9,064 nucleotides of DNA from Sphaerochaetaceae bacterium. GTDB lineage: Bacteria > Spirochaetota > Spirochaetia > Sphaerochaetales > Sphaerochaetaceae. The DNA lies in the NCBI GenBank assembly GCA_016302165.1, contig JAEDOD010000076.1, positions 1 to 9,064 of the forward strand, in the 5' to 3' direction. Below the pieces are notes generated by a model. It was not told the DNA's origin and searched no databases. It saw only the letters and a list, made by a program, of their open reading frames with translations. Both the position numbers and the translations under genes were made by a program. Of the stretch, positions 1 through 6,514 are shown one piece after another (the stretch's first letter is position 1; each line of letters begins with the position of its first letter).

Positions 1-53
1 AGAATGAGGCATAGGGATATGAGGGTGAATATTGCTCTGCTTCTTTTTTTCAT
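1..53 (-). CDS. 5' end of a divergent gene, secreted or membrane protein N-terminus (partial)
   Basis: Reading the minus strand from the ATG at 53-51 gives 17 codons to the window edge: MKKRSRAIFTLISLCLI. This is a classic export signal start, a basic n-region (KKRSR) followed by a hydrophobic stretch. A strong ribosome site, AAAGGAG, lies six bases before the ATG (plus-strand complement at about 60-66), which is what makes this a credible gene rather than a chance ORF. The product cannot be named from 17 residues; a lipoprotein, binding protein or membrane protein are all possible. It is transcribed away from the regulator gene, so 54-310 is a divergent control region. A minus-strand -10 candidate (TTATAT, plus positions 84-89) is visible but has no good -35, so I do not assign its promoter. 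Confidence 0.6.
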   Translation of the reverse strand, partial: MKKRSRAIFTLISLCLI

Positions 54-168
54 TTTTTTCTCCTTTGTTCTCTCGAACACTTGATATAACGAAGTTGGAG
101 AAATGGAGTTACGGCCTTTTCGTTTTTGTCTAAACATTGGGACCAATTTGTTTAAAGCTGGAGTTATT

Positions 169-189
169 CTAATTCATGCAATGAATTAG
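169..189. repeat. Perfect 9-bp inverted repeat, candidate operator
   Basis: The arms CTAATTCAT (169-177) and ATGAATTAG (181-189) are exact reverse complements separated by GCA. The very AT-rich arms and the lack of a following T-run argue against a terminator. The position between two divergent genes, roughly 90-110 bases upstream of the regulator promoter's -35, suits a protein-binding site for a dimeric regulator. The binding protein is unknown. A chance symmetric sequence cannot be excluded in AT-rich DNA, but nine matched pairs with a 3-base centre is unlikely by chance. Confidence 0.4.
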
Positions 190-275
190 GTGTGACGGCT
201 ATTTTATTGTTCCATAAGTATCCTTTTCCTTCGGAGCTATACATTAAGCTTCTGAAAAAGTTCATGTCCATTTCT

Positions 276-304
276 TAAACATCGGGTAAACTCTGTGATA
301 CAAT
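276..304 (+). promoter_or_regulatory. Extended -10 sigma-70-type promoter for the regulator gene
   Basis: TACAAT at 299-304 matches the -10 consensus at five of six bases and is preceded by TGA at 296-298, giving the extended -10 form TGnTACAAT. Seventeen bases upstream, TAAACA (276-281) is a 4/6 match to the -35 hexamer. With the last -10 base at -7, the predicted transcription start is position 311, exactly the A of the regulator's ATG. This fits the absence of any Shine-Dalgarno sequence before that ATG and predicts a leaderless mRNA. Confidence 0.5.
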
Positions 305-310
305 TTTCCT

Positions 311-2167
311 ATGATTGAAGTTCTTGTAATCGTTCCCTATGAGGAACTCCTCCATGAGTATGAAGAGGCCATAGCCAAGGCCCATGATCCCAGGGTCCAT
401 TTCACTACCTCCTTCATGTATGGAACAGATGCAAGAAATCTATCCAGGGCTTCCGACTATGACATAATAGTAGTAAGGGGAATGACCAGCAGGGCCCTTT
501 CTGAAAAGTATCCGGAAACCACCATTGTGGACATAAAGATGGATGCCTTCGATGTCTCTTCTGCTCTTCTGGAGGCAAAGAAGAAGTTTCCTGGCATCAG
601 GAAGATAGGACTTATTCTTCCTTCCTCTTCAATATGCTCGGCGTCCATTCTTACTGAGCTTCTTGGCATTGAGGTGGTTATGCGGGAGGTCAGGGGAGAA
701 GAGCATATGGAAAGCACTCTGAGGGAGATGGTGAAGGAAGGCTGCGAAGTGTTCATAGGCGGTCTTACCCTCAAGAGAGTGTCAGAGAAGATGGGACTGG
801 AATATGTACACATCAAGACAGGTCCCAGCGCCATCGAAAGCTCTATCAAGGATGCAATAACTGCAGCCCATATCCTGGATAGGGAGCGCTCCCGACTGGG
901 TCTCATGAAATCCCTGGTGAACAATACTCCAGACTCTCTTCTCATTATTGACGACAAAGGAAAGATTACAGCCGCAAATCATGCAGCATCCTCCTTCTTC
1001 CGTAGACCTGACCTGGTGGGAATGGATGCAAAGGAGCTTTTCCCCCTGGAGATATATAGCGTCTGTGATGATGTGGAGGTGGTCCAGACCATAGGTGACC
1101 AGACAGTGCTGATAACAGAACATCCTGTACACATAGAAGGGGAGAAGAGGGCTACCTATGTGTCCTTAAGGCTGGTGGAGGATATCAGGAGGACCGAGAA
1201 GAAGATAAGGTCCAAGCTTCAGGAAAAGGGCCTTACAGCAAAGTATTCCTTCTCTGATATCGTTACAGAACAGGTGGAGATGAAGCAATTGGTGGCCAAG
1301 GCCCTGCGCTATGCCCATGTTGAAGGCAATGTGCTTCTGACTGGAGAGACAGGAACCGGAAAGGAACTTTTCGTCCAGTCTATGCATAATGCCAGCCCCC
1401 GTAGGGATAAACCTTTTGTAGCTGTAAACTGTGCCGCCCTTTCAGAGCAGCTTCTGGAATCTGAGCTTTTCGGTTATACCGAAGGCTCCTTCACAGGTGC
1501 CCAGAAGGGAGGAAAGACAGGTCTCTTTGAACTGGCTCAGGGAGGAACCATATTCCTGGACGAAATCGGTGAGATGCCCATACGCTTCCAGGCTAAACTG
1601 CTGAGGGTCATACAGGAAAGGGAGATCAGGAAGATCGGTGGAGATGAGTTCATTCCTGTGGATGTACGAATAATGAGCGCCACAAACCAGAATATTCCTG
1701 ATCTCATAGAGAAAGGCCTATTCAGAAGGGACCTGTACTATAGGATCAATCTTCTTACCCTTCACATTCCTCCTCTCAGGGAAAGGCTGGATGACATTCC
1801 TGCCATCTTCAAGAGATTCGTGGAAAGAAAGAGCAAGGCGCTGAATATTGTGCCTCCTATGGTGGAGAAGGATGCCCTGGAGTGCCTGAAGGGATACTCC
1901 TGGCCAGGTAACATCAGGGAACTGAGAAATGTGGCGGAAAGGGCTGTAATCTTCAGCTCCTCCAACTGCATCACCAGAGATACTTTGAAGGAAATCGATG
2001 TGAGCGTAGGGGAGAAAAAGGCCAGCGAGGAGAAAAAGATTCCTCTTACATCTGAAGAGCTATATAGGAGATATGTGGAATCTGGCCTTACGCTAAATGA
2101 TTTTGCTCTATCCATAGGTATAAGCAGAACCACCCTCTGGCGAAAATTCAAGGTTCTTAATAATTGA
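311..2167 (+). CDS. PrpR-type sigma-54-dependent transcriptional activator
   Basis: A 618-residue enhancer-binding protein. Residues 1-190 form a PrpR_N sensor domain (start MIEVLVIVPYEEL; this domain in PrpR senses a metabolite, 2-methylcitrate). A PAS-like segment follows at about 201-290 (NTPDSLLIIDDKGKI), then a basic linker. The AAA+ domain at about 312-545 has Walker A GETGTGKE (345-352), the sigma-54 contact loop GSFTGA (392-397; consensus GAFTGA), Walker B TIFLDEIGE (413-421), the arginine finger region FRRDLYYR (471-478) and sensor II GNIRELRN (533-540). A Fis-type helix-turn-helix closes the protein at about 594-613 (FALSIGISRTTLWRKF). The ATG at 311 fits the usual PrpR_N start, although it has no ribosome site. 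The gene directly precedes the operon, whose promoter is sigma-54 type with upstream repeats, so it is almost certainly the operon's activator. The inducer is unknown and propionate genes are absent, so I do not call it prpR. Confidence 0.93.
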   Translation: MIEVLVIVPYEELLHEYEEAIAKAHDPRVHFTTSFMYGTDARNLSRASDYDIIVVRGMTSRALSEKYPETTIVDIKMDAFDVSSALLEAKKKFPGIRKIGLILPSSSICSASILTELLGIEVVMREVRGEEHMESTLREMVKEGCEVFIGGLTLKRVSEKMGLEYVHIKTGPSAIESSIKDAITAAHILDRERSRLGLMKSLVNNTPDSLLIIDDKGKITAANHAASSFFRRPDLVGMDAKELFPLEIYSVCDDVEVVQTIGDQTVLITEHPVHIEGEKRATYVSLRLVEDIRRTEKKIRSKLQEKGLTAKYSFSDIVTEQVEMKQLVAKALRYAHVEGNVLLTGETGTGKELFVQSMHNASPRRDKPFVAVNCAALSEQLLESELFGYTEGSFTGAQKGGKTGLFELAQGGTIFLDEIGEMPIRFQAKLLRVIQEREIRKIGGDEFIPVDVRIMSATNQNIPDLIEKGLFRRDLYYRINLLTLHIPPLRERLDDIPAIFKRFVERKSKALNIVPPMVEKDALECLKGYSWPGNIRELRNVAERAVIFSSSNCITRDTLKEIDVSVGEKKASEEKKIPLTSEELYRRYVESGLTLNDFALSIGISRTTLWRKFKVLNN

Positions 2168-2171
2168 CACA

Positions 2172-2322
2172 TTTTGAAACAAATGTAAGTTAAATCGGTT
2201 TACCAATGTTTCAAAAACCTCCTTAGAAATGGTTCATGAAACACAATGAAACGTTAACTGAAACATTATTTGAAACATTATTGAATTATTTCAATGTTTC
2301 GGAAAATTTTATAGCAGTTTCA
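2172..2322. promoter_or_regulatory. Upstream activator site cluster: seven TGAAAC/GTTTCA half-sites
   Basis: Plus-strand TGAAAC occurs at 2175, 2237, 2247, 2259 and 2271. The inverted form GTTTC occurs at 2208 (in TGTTTCA), 2296 (in TGTTTCG) and 2317 (in GTTTCA); the last one lacks the leading T. Two real inverted repeats stand out. TTTTGAAACA (2172-2181) pairs exactly with TGTTTCAAAA (2207-2216). GAAACATT (2272-2279) pairs with AATGTTTC (2293-2300), with TTGAA/TTCAA nested between them. The last four direct copies are spaced 10, 12 and 12 bases, close to one helical turn. Relative to the predicted start near 2403 the core lies about 100-165 bases upstream, the normal distance for an enhancer of a sigma-54 activator. 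The regulator encoded next door is the natural ligand. Confidence 0.7.
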
Positions 2323-2356
2323 TAACTACTGTAATTGCAATAATTAACTAAGAAAA

Positions 2357-2368
2357 ATTGTATACAAT
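2357..2368. promoter_or_regulatory. Perfect 12-bp palindrome ATTGTATACAAT, candidate second operator
   Basis: ATTGTATACAAT is its own reverse complement. It lies between the activator cluster and the -24 element, about 35-46 bases upstream of the predicted start. The core TTGTATACAA resembles sites of GntR-family regulators of the FCD group (UxuR/ExuR-like operators often centre on GTATAC), many of which control sugar-acid genes. No GntR gene is in this window, so a regulator encoded elsewhere would be needed. It also contains TACAAT (2363-2368), which could serve as a sigma-70 -10, but no suitable -35 is at the right distance. Confidence 0.4.
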
Positions 2369-2376
2369 CTTAAAAT

Positions 2377-2392
2377 TGGCATGGGTTTTTCA
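2377..2392 (+). promoter_or_regulatory. Sigma-54 (-24/-12) promoter of the catabolic operon
   Basis: TGGCATG (2377-2383), four bases, then TTTCA (2388-2392), compared with the consensus TGGCACG-N4-TTGCA. The -24 GG is present; the -12 element has TC instead of GC, the main weakness. The predicted start is near 2403, leaving a leader of about 23 bases with the ribosome site AGGAG (2415-2419) six bases before the ATG at 2426. The upstream sigma-54 activator gene and its enhancer-like repeats support the call. Confidence 0.62.
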
Positions 2393-2425
2393 TATTAGTT
2401 GGTGTGACAAAAAAAGGAGACCATT

Positions 2426-3436
2426 ATGTATAAACCAGTTATTGCCATATTGCTTGGTGATGGTGCAGGTGTCGGACCTGAAATCGTTGCAGACCTTATC
2501 GGCAGAAGATTCTTCGATTCCCTTTGCAGACCTATCATCATCGGTGACAAGAGAATTCTTGACCGCGCTTTCGTATTCAAGGGAGTAAAGGCTTCTGTAA
2601 AGGTCGTTTCTTCCGTTGAGGAAGCTACATGGAACGAAGGCGAAGATTATCCTATGCTTGACAGAAATAATCTTGATCCAGCTTGTGCTCCTATTGGAAC
2701 TCTTACAGTCGAGTGCGGAAGGGCAAACCTGGATATGCTCACCTATGCTGTGGAGCTCTATAAGGAAAAGAAGATTGAAGGTTTCTGCTTCGGTCCTCTC
2801 AACAAGGCCGGCATGAAGACAGCTGGCTGCCCATTTGAATCTGAGCATCACCTTCTTGCCCACGAATTCAACCACACAGCTCCTTTCGGCGAGATCAACG
2901 TAGTAGGGGAGCTTTGGACCACAAGAACCACAAGCCACATTCCAATCAGTGAAGTTGCCCAGACTCTTTCTGTAGAGAAGATTCTTAGAGCCATCACTCT
3001 TGCTGACGTTTCCCTCCGCAACAGCGGAATCAAGGAGCCACGTCTTGCACTCTGTGCCCTTAACCCTCATGCAGGAGAGAACGGACTTTGTGGAAGGGAA
3101 GAGATCGATATCATCACTCCAGCCATTGAAGAAGCAAAGAAGAGAGGCATCAATGCTTCCGGTCCATATCCATCAGACATCACATTCATCAAGGCTTTCC
3201 GCGGTGACTTCGATGCTGTTGTAACAATGTATCACGACCAGGGACAGATTGCCCTCAAGCTTAAGGGCTTCGAGCAGGGAATCACAATTGCAGGTGGACT
3301 TCCATGTCCAATCGTAACCTGTGCACATGGTACAGCCTATGATATCGCTGGAAAGGGAATCGTAAAGACCTCTGCCTTCGAGAACGCTGTCAAGATGTGT
3401 TCCAGAATGGCTTCCCACCTGAAGGGAGAGAACTGA
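2426..3436 (+). CDS. PdxA-family NAD- and metal-dependent dehydrogenase with altered substrate pocket
   Basis: 336 residues, normal length for the PdxA family (4-hydroxythreonine-4-phosphate dehydrogenase and PdxA2, which oxidise a beta-hydroxy acid and decarboxylate it). Family blocks are all present: GDGAGVGPEI (11-20), GPLNKAGM (123-130), LNPHAGENG (212-220), YHDQG (269-273) and HGTAYDIAGKG (301-311). The three metal ligands of E. coli PdxA (H166, H211, H266) align to H171, H215 and H270. Of the five substrate contacts in E. coli PdxA, only K274 is kept (K278); H136, T137, N283 and R292 become E140, H141, T287 and I296, and the usual VDHGTA reads CAHGTA. A role in vitamin B6 synthesis is therefore unlikely. 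First gene of the operon, one base before the transporter, so it probably acts on the imported substrate or an early product. No acid-sugar kinase lies nearby. The family is sure; the substrate is not. Confidence 0.9.
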   Translation: MYKPVIAILLGDGAGVGPEIVADLIGRRFFDSLCRPIIIGDKRILDRAFVFKGVKASVKVVSSVEEATWNEGEDYPMLDRNNLDPACAPIGTLTVECGRANLDMLTYAVELYKEKKIEGFCFGPLNKAGMKTAGCPFESEHHLLAHEFNHTAPFGEINVVGELWTTRTTSHIPISEVAQTLSVEKILRAITLADVSLRNSGIKEPRLALCALNPHAGENGLCGREEIDIITPAIEEAKKRGINASGPYPSDITFIKAFRGDFDAVVTMYHDQGQIALKLKGFEQGITIAGGLPCPIVTCAHGTAYDIAGKGIVKTSAFENAVKMCSRMASHLKGEN

Positions 3437-3437
3437 T

Positions 3438-3914
3438 ATGAAGTTTGATGACAAAAAGGTTGTCAAGATTCCTACAAAGGTAATCGTTCCTGTGGTTACC
3501 TGTGCCATTGGAATCCTGTTCGCTTCCATAGCTTTCGGCCAGTATGGCTTCTGGGATTCAGTGGCCATGAAGCCTACCAAGGGCTTCTTCCCTGGAATCA
3601 TATCCATCGGTCTTATCGCACTTTCTGTCCTGGCATTCATCAATGGCCTCAAAAGCCCTACAGCAGAGTTCAGACTCATTAACTGGTATGTTCCCCTTGC
3701 TGTGCTTCTGATCATTGCAGCCACCTATGTAATCGGAATGATTCCATCCCTTCTCATCTTCGTCTTCCTTTGGCTGAAGGTCTATGAGAAGCAGAGCTGG
3801 ACCACAACAATCATTGCCCTTCTCATAGTTTCATTCATCGTAATCGGTTGTTTCCGCATCTGGCTGGACATCCAGTTCCCAATCGGCTTCATCGGCGAGC
3901 TGATATTCGGTTAA
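3438..3914 (+). CDS. tctB: Tripartite tricarboxylate transporter, small membrane subunit (TctB)
   Basis: 158 residues, typical of TctB. Hydrophobic segments at about 15-34, 52-70, 84-114 (probably two helices) and 122-138 make it a four- to five-helix inner-membrane protein. The TctB-like block GFFPGIISIG (49-58) follows the first helix, and the C-terminus IWLDIQFPIG (141-150) is also characteristic. The ATG lies one base after the preceding stop, with GGGAGAG (3424-3430) inside the previous gene as ribosome site, so translation is probably coupled. TctB stabilises or assists the large channel subunit encoded immediately downstream. The order small, large, binding protein (B-A-C) differs from the C-B-A order of Salmonella tct. 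Confidence 0.88.
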   Translation: MKFDDKKVVKIPTKVIVPVVTCAIGILFASIAFGQYGFWDSVAMKPTKGFFPGIISIGLIALSVLAFINGLKSPTAEFRLINWYVPLAVLLIIAATYVIGMIPSLLIFVFLWLKVYEKQSWTTTIIALLIVSFIVIGCFRIWLDIQFPIGFIGELIFG

Positions 3915-3926
3915 GGGAGGTAGAAT

Positions 3927-5453
3927 ATGGAAAACTTTGCATTACTTTTTCATGGATTCCAGGTAGTATTCACATTCCAGAATATCGGAGCATGTCTTCT
4001 TGGTGCCTTCCTTGGCCTTATTGTAGGTGCAATGCCTGGTATCGGAAGCCTTGCTGGAGTAGCTCTCCTTCTGCCTCTGACCTATAAGTTCAACCCAACT
4101 ACAGCCATCGTCCTTCTTGGAGCTCTCTACTACTCCAATATGTATGGTGGAGCCTTCTCAGCCATTCTCCTCAATATTCCTGGAGATAGCCCAGCTGTCA
4201 TGACAGCCCTTGACGGATATCCTATGGCAACTGTCAGAAAGAGACCTGGTCAGGCCCTCTTTACAGCAAACCTGGCTTCCTGTATCGGTGGAACCATCGG
4301 TATGATCATCCTGGCCTTCCTTGGCCCTGCATTGGCTGACGCTGGTCTTCATTTCGGCCCTGCTGAAATGACCATCCTGCTTCTTGTTGCCATGACAAGT
4401 ATCGGCTGGCTGGTGGGATCCAATCCTACCAACGGAGTTGTTCTTACACTTCTTGGTATTCTTGTGGCATCCATCGGTATGGACCTTCAGTCTGGATCTC
4501 CAAGATTCAACTTCCATAACGTCTATCTCCTGGGAGGAGTGAAGTTCATCCCATTCGTAATCGGAACTGTAGGTTTTGCCCAGGTCATGAAGCTTATGGA
4601 TGAGAAGGATGAAAAGGCAAAGGAAAGCGGAATTACAGAGCGTCTTACCATCCGCGGAAGCCTTCTTTCCCTTCATGATGTAAAGAGGATCATCTTCCCT
4701 GCCATGAGATCAGGTTTCCTTGGAACATTTGTGGGTGTTCTTCCTGGTGCAGGTGCAACAACAGGAGCATTCCTTGGATATGCTGTCCAGAGGGCATTCA
4801 AGAGTGAAGAGCCACTTGGAACAGGTGCCATGGAAGGAATCGCTGCATGTGAAGCTGCAAACAATGCAGCAGCTGCAGGTGCCTTCGCTCCTCTCCTTGC
4901 CCTGGGTATTCCTGGAAGCGGAACAGGTGCGGTCCTTCTTGGAGGACTGATGATGTGGGGTCTCAACCCTGGACCACTTCTCTTCCAGAATGAGCCAGAC
5001 TTTGCATGGGGTCTCATCGCATCCCTCTTCCTTGCAAACATCTTTGCCCTGATGATCGCCCTGGGAGTTATCCCAATGCTTCTGAAGATCCTGGCTGTCC
5101 CAGTAAAGGTCCTGATTCCTATCATCACTGTAGTATGTATAGTGGGATCCTACTCAGATACCTATTCCTTCTACGGCGTAATCATCATGCTGGTGGCAGG
5201 AGTATGCGGATATCTCTTTGAGAAGAGCGGCTATTCTACAGCTCCTATGCTCCTCTCGTTCGTATTGGCACCGCTATTGGAGGATAACATGAGAAAGGCC
5301 TTCGTCATCTCTGGCGGAAGTACTTCAAAGGTCTTCTTCAACTCTGCCATTTCAACTGTATTGACCATTGTCTTCTGTGTTCTGATCCTTACTCCGCTGG
5401 TGCGTGCACTGCTGAAGAAGCTTGGAATACTCAAGAACAAGGAAAATAAATAA
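3927..5453 (+). CDS. tctA: Tripartite tricarboxylate transporter, large channel subunit (TctA)
   Basis: 508 residues, the usual TctA size, with about a dozen membrane segments. The family signature is near the N-terminus: GLIVGAMPGIGSLAG (30-44), then YYSNMYGGAFSAILLNIPG (68-86) and DGYPMA (96-101). The second half repeats the pattern, VGVLPGAGATTGAF (269-282) and LALGIPGSGTGAVLLGG (324-340), reflecting the known internal duplication. It forms the ion-coupled permease through which the periplasmic binding protein delivers a di- or tricarboxylate or similar acid. The start is set by GGGAGG (3915-3920), and the gap to tctB is only 12 bases. No damage or frameshift is seen. Substrate identity cannot be read from this subunit. 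Confidence 0.95.
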   Translation: MENFALLFHGFQVVFTFQNIGACLLGAFLGLIVGAMPGIGSLAGVALLLPLTYKFNPTTAIVLLGALYYSNMYGGAFSAILLNIPGDSPAVMTALDGYPMATVRKRPGQALFTANLASCIGGTIGMIILAFLGPALADAGLHFGPAEMTILLLVAMTSIGWLVGSNPTNGVVLTLLGILVASIGMDLQSGSPRFNFHNVYLLGGVKFIPFVIGTVGFAQVMKLMDEKDEKAKESGITERLTIRGSLLSLHDVKRIIFPAMRSGFLGTFVGVLPGAGATTGAFLGYAVQRAFKSEEPLGTGAMEGIAACEAANNAAAAGAFAPLLALGIPGSGTGAVLLGGLMMWGLNPGPLLFQNEPDFAWGLIASLFLANIFALMIALGVIPMLLKILAVPVKVLIPIITVVCIVGSYSDTYSFYGVIIMLVAGVCGYLFEKSGYSTAPMLLSFVLAPLLEDNMRKAFVISGGSTSKVFFNSAISTVLTIVFCVLILTPLVRALLKKLGILKNKENK

Positions 5454-5480
5454 TTTGGATAACCAAAAAAGGAGAAAAAA

Positions 5481-6455
5481 ATGAAAAAGTTCGTAGCAAT
5501 CGTTCTTTCAGCTCTCATGGTCTGTGCTCTCTTCGCAAACGGCACAGAAGAGACAGCTAGTGCTGGTTTCAAGCCTACCAAGGATGTTTCCTGGGTCTGC
5601 ACAAGTAAGCCAGGCGGAGGTTCTGACATCTTCACAACCCAGATCAAGGATGCAATGAAGGTCAACGGAATCACAGATGCCAACATCGTCACAGAGTACA
5701 TCACAGACGGAAGCGGCGAGGTTGGAAGACTTCAGGTTTCTACAACCAACAAGGCAAAGGCTGACTACACTCTCTTGACATTCAACAGCGGCGACCTTAT
5801 GCCAATGGTCAAGAACACAGATAACAGAGTGGAGAACTTCAGACCTCTTGCTATCATGGCTGTAGACAAGCAGCTCCTCTTTGTTGGCGAGCAGTCCAAG
5901 TATTCCTCATGGCAGGAAATCATGGATGCCCTCAAGAGCGGTGCAAAGATTGTCATCGCAGGAAGTAAGGGCGACGATATCGAGACATACAACAAGCTCA
6001 TTGCAGAGCTCGGTGTCGCAGAATCTCAGCTTTCCTACATTGCCAACGATGCAACTTCCGGTGCTATCACATCTCTCCTGGGTGGCCATGTAGATCTGTG
6101 TATGTCTAAGCCAGCAGCTGCTTCCCAGTATGTTGAAGCTGGAAAGATGAAGCCAGTTCTTGCTCTCAGCACAACACGCTTCTCAACAGAGTCCCTTAAG
6201 GATGCTCCTACTCTCTCTGAGTTCGGATTCAACAATGTTGAAGTTCCTGTATGGAGAGGCGTAAGCGCACCAAAGGCAATGAGCGACGAAGCTTATGCAT
6301 TCTGGGCTGATTGTCTGAAGAAGGCCAGCGAGACAGCTGAATTCAAGGCTTATCTCGCAAAGAACGGTCTTGAGCCAATGTATCTCTTCGGTGCTGAAGC
6401 TGAAGCTTACATGCTGGAGTATCAGAAGAATTACCTTGTTTCCATCGGAAAGTAA
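5481..6455 (+). CDS. tctC: Tripartite tricarboxylate transporter, periplasmic substrate-binding protein (TctC/Bug family)
   Basis: 324 residues, standard for TctC/Bug receptors. A signal peptide covers residues 1-19 (MKKF, a hydrophobic core, then LFA before NGTEE). A cysteine at 15 sits in LMVC, a poor lipobox, so signal peptidase I processing is more likely. The family ligand loop KPGGGSDI (43-50) and the second loop GSKGDD (161-166) are present; in this family these loops hold the substrate carboxylate through main-chain contacts and waters. A very A-rich ribosome site (GGAG, 5471-5474) and near-exclusive use of ATC/ATT for isoleucine, with no ATA that I could find, suggest high expression, as expected for a binding protein. 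A small hairpin TTTGG/CCAAA (5454-5467) precedes the ribosome site. Confidence 0.93.
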   Translation: MKKFVAIVLSALMVCALFANGTEETASAGFKPTKDVSWVCTSKPGGGSDIFTTQIKDAMKVNGITDANIVTEYITDGSGEVGRLQVSTTNKAKADYTLLTFNSGDLMPMVKNTDNRVENFRPLAIMAVDKQLLFVGEQSKYSSWQEIMDALKSGAKIVIAGSKGDDIETYNKLIAELGVAESQLSYIANDATSGAITSLLGGHVDLCMSKPAAASQYVEAGKMKPVLALSTTRFSTESLKDAPTLSEFGFNNVEVPVWRGVSAPKAMSDEAYAFWADCLKKASETAEFKAYLAKNGLEPMYLFGAEAEAYMLEYQKNYLVSIGK

Positions 6456-6473
6456 GGATAATCTGACTATATT

Positions 6474-6490
6474 GGGGGGCCCAGCCCCCC
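6474..6490 (+). terminator. GC-only hairpin between tctC and the racemase-like gene; leaky terminator or mRNA 3'-end stabiliser
   Basis: GGGGGGC (6474-6480) and GCCCCCC (6484-6490) form a perfect 7-bp stem with a 3-base CCA loop, followed by only TTTAT. The stem is very stable but the T-run is short. The next gene has a good ribosome site 14 bases further on and no promoter of its own that I can see. Partial termination, or protection of the upstream message from 3' exonucleases, would both raise the transporter messages over the enzyme messages. Confidence 0.6.
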
Positions 6491-6514
6491 TTTATGGCTT
6501 AAAAGGAGTAAAGC

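Larger units (their letters stand above)
54..310. other. Divergent intergenic control region
   Basis: No open frame with a ribosome site fits here apart from the flanking gene starts. The region is AT-rich. It contains a perfect 9-bp inverted repeat at 169-189, a weaker nested symmetric patch at 131-154 (TAAACA and TTGG, then CCAA and TGTTTA, arms offset by two bases), and the promoter of the regulator gene at its right end. None of the TGAAACA repeats found downstream of the regulator gene occurs here, so there is no sign that the activator binds its own promoter through that motif. Confidence 0.6.

Noticed and set aside
457..957. 166-residue minus-strand frame inside the regulator gene
   Set aside because: It is antisense to the PrpR_N domain, has low-complexity composition and no family features.
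2164..2195. Perfect -35 hexamer TTGACA at 2164-2169 as a sigma-70 promoter for the operon
   Set aside because: No acceptable -10 lies at 16-18 bases (TAAGTT is 3/6, and TTAAAT is 20 bases away). It overlaps the regulator's stop codon and activator repeats.
2172..2216. Rho-independent terminator after the regulator gene
   Set aside because: The stem is AT-rich with a 25-base loop and no T-run. It reads better as paired operator half-sites, and no other terminator is visible there.
2366..2378. IHF-like site AATCTTAAAATTG
   Set aside because: It misses two consensus bases and runs into the -24 element, whereas IHF should bind between enhancer and promoter.
2390..3070. 226-residue open frame on the minus strand
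   Set aside because: It lies antisense to the well-conserved PdxA-family gene, shows no recognisable domain, and its frame follows from the codon pattern of that gene.
4158..5128. Minus-strand frames of 172 and 151 residues under tctA
   Set aside because: They are shadows of the channel gene, and their proline/arginine-rich composition reflects antisense glycine and alanine codons.
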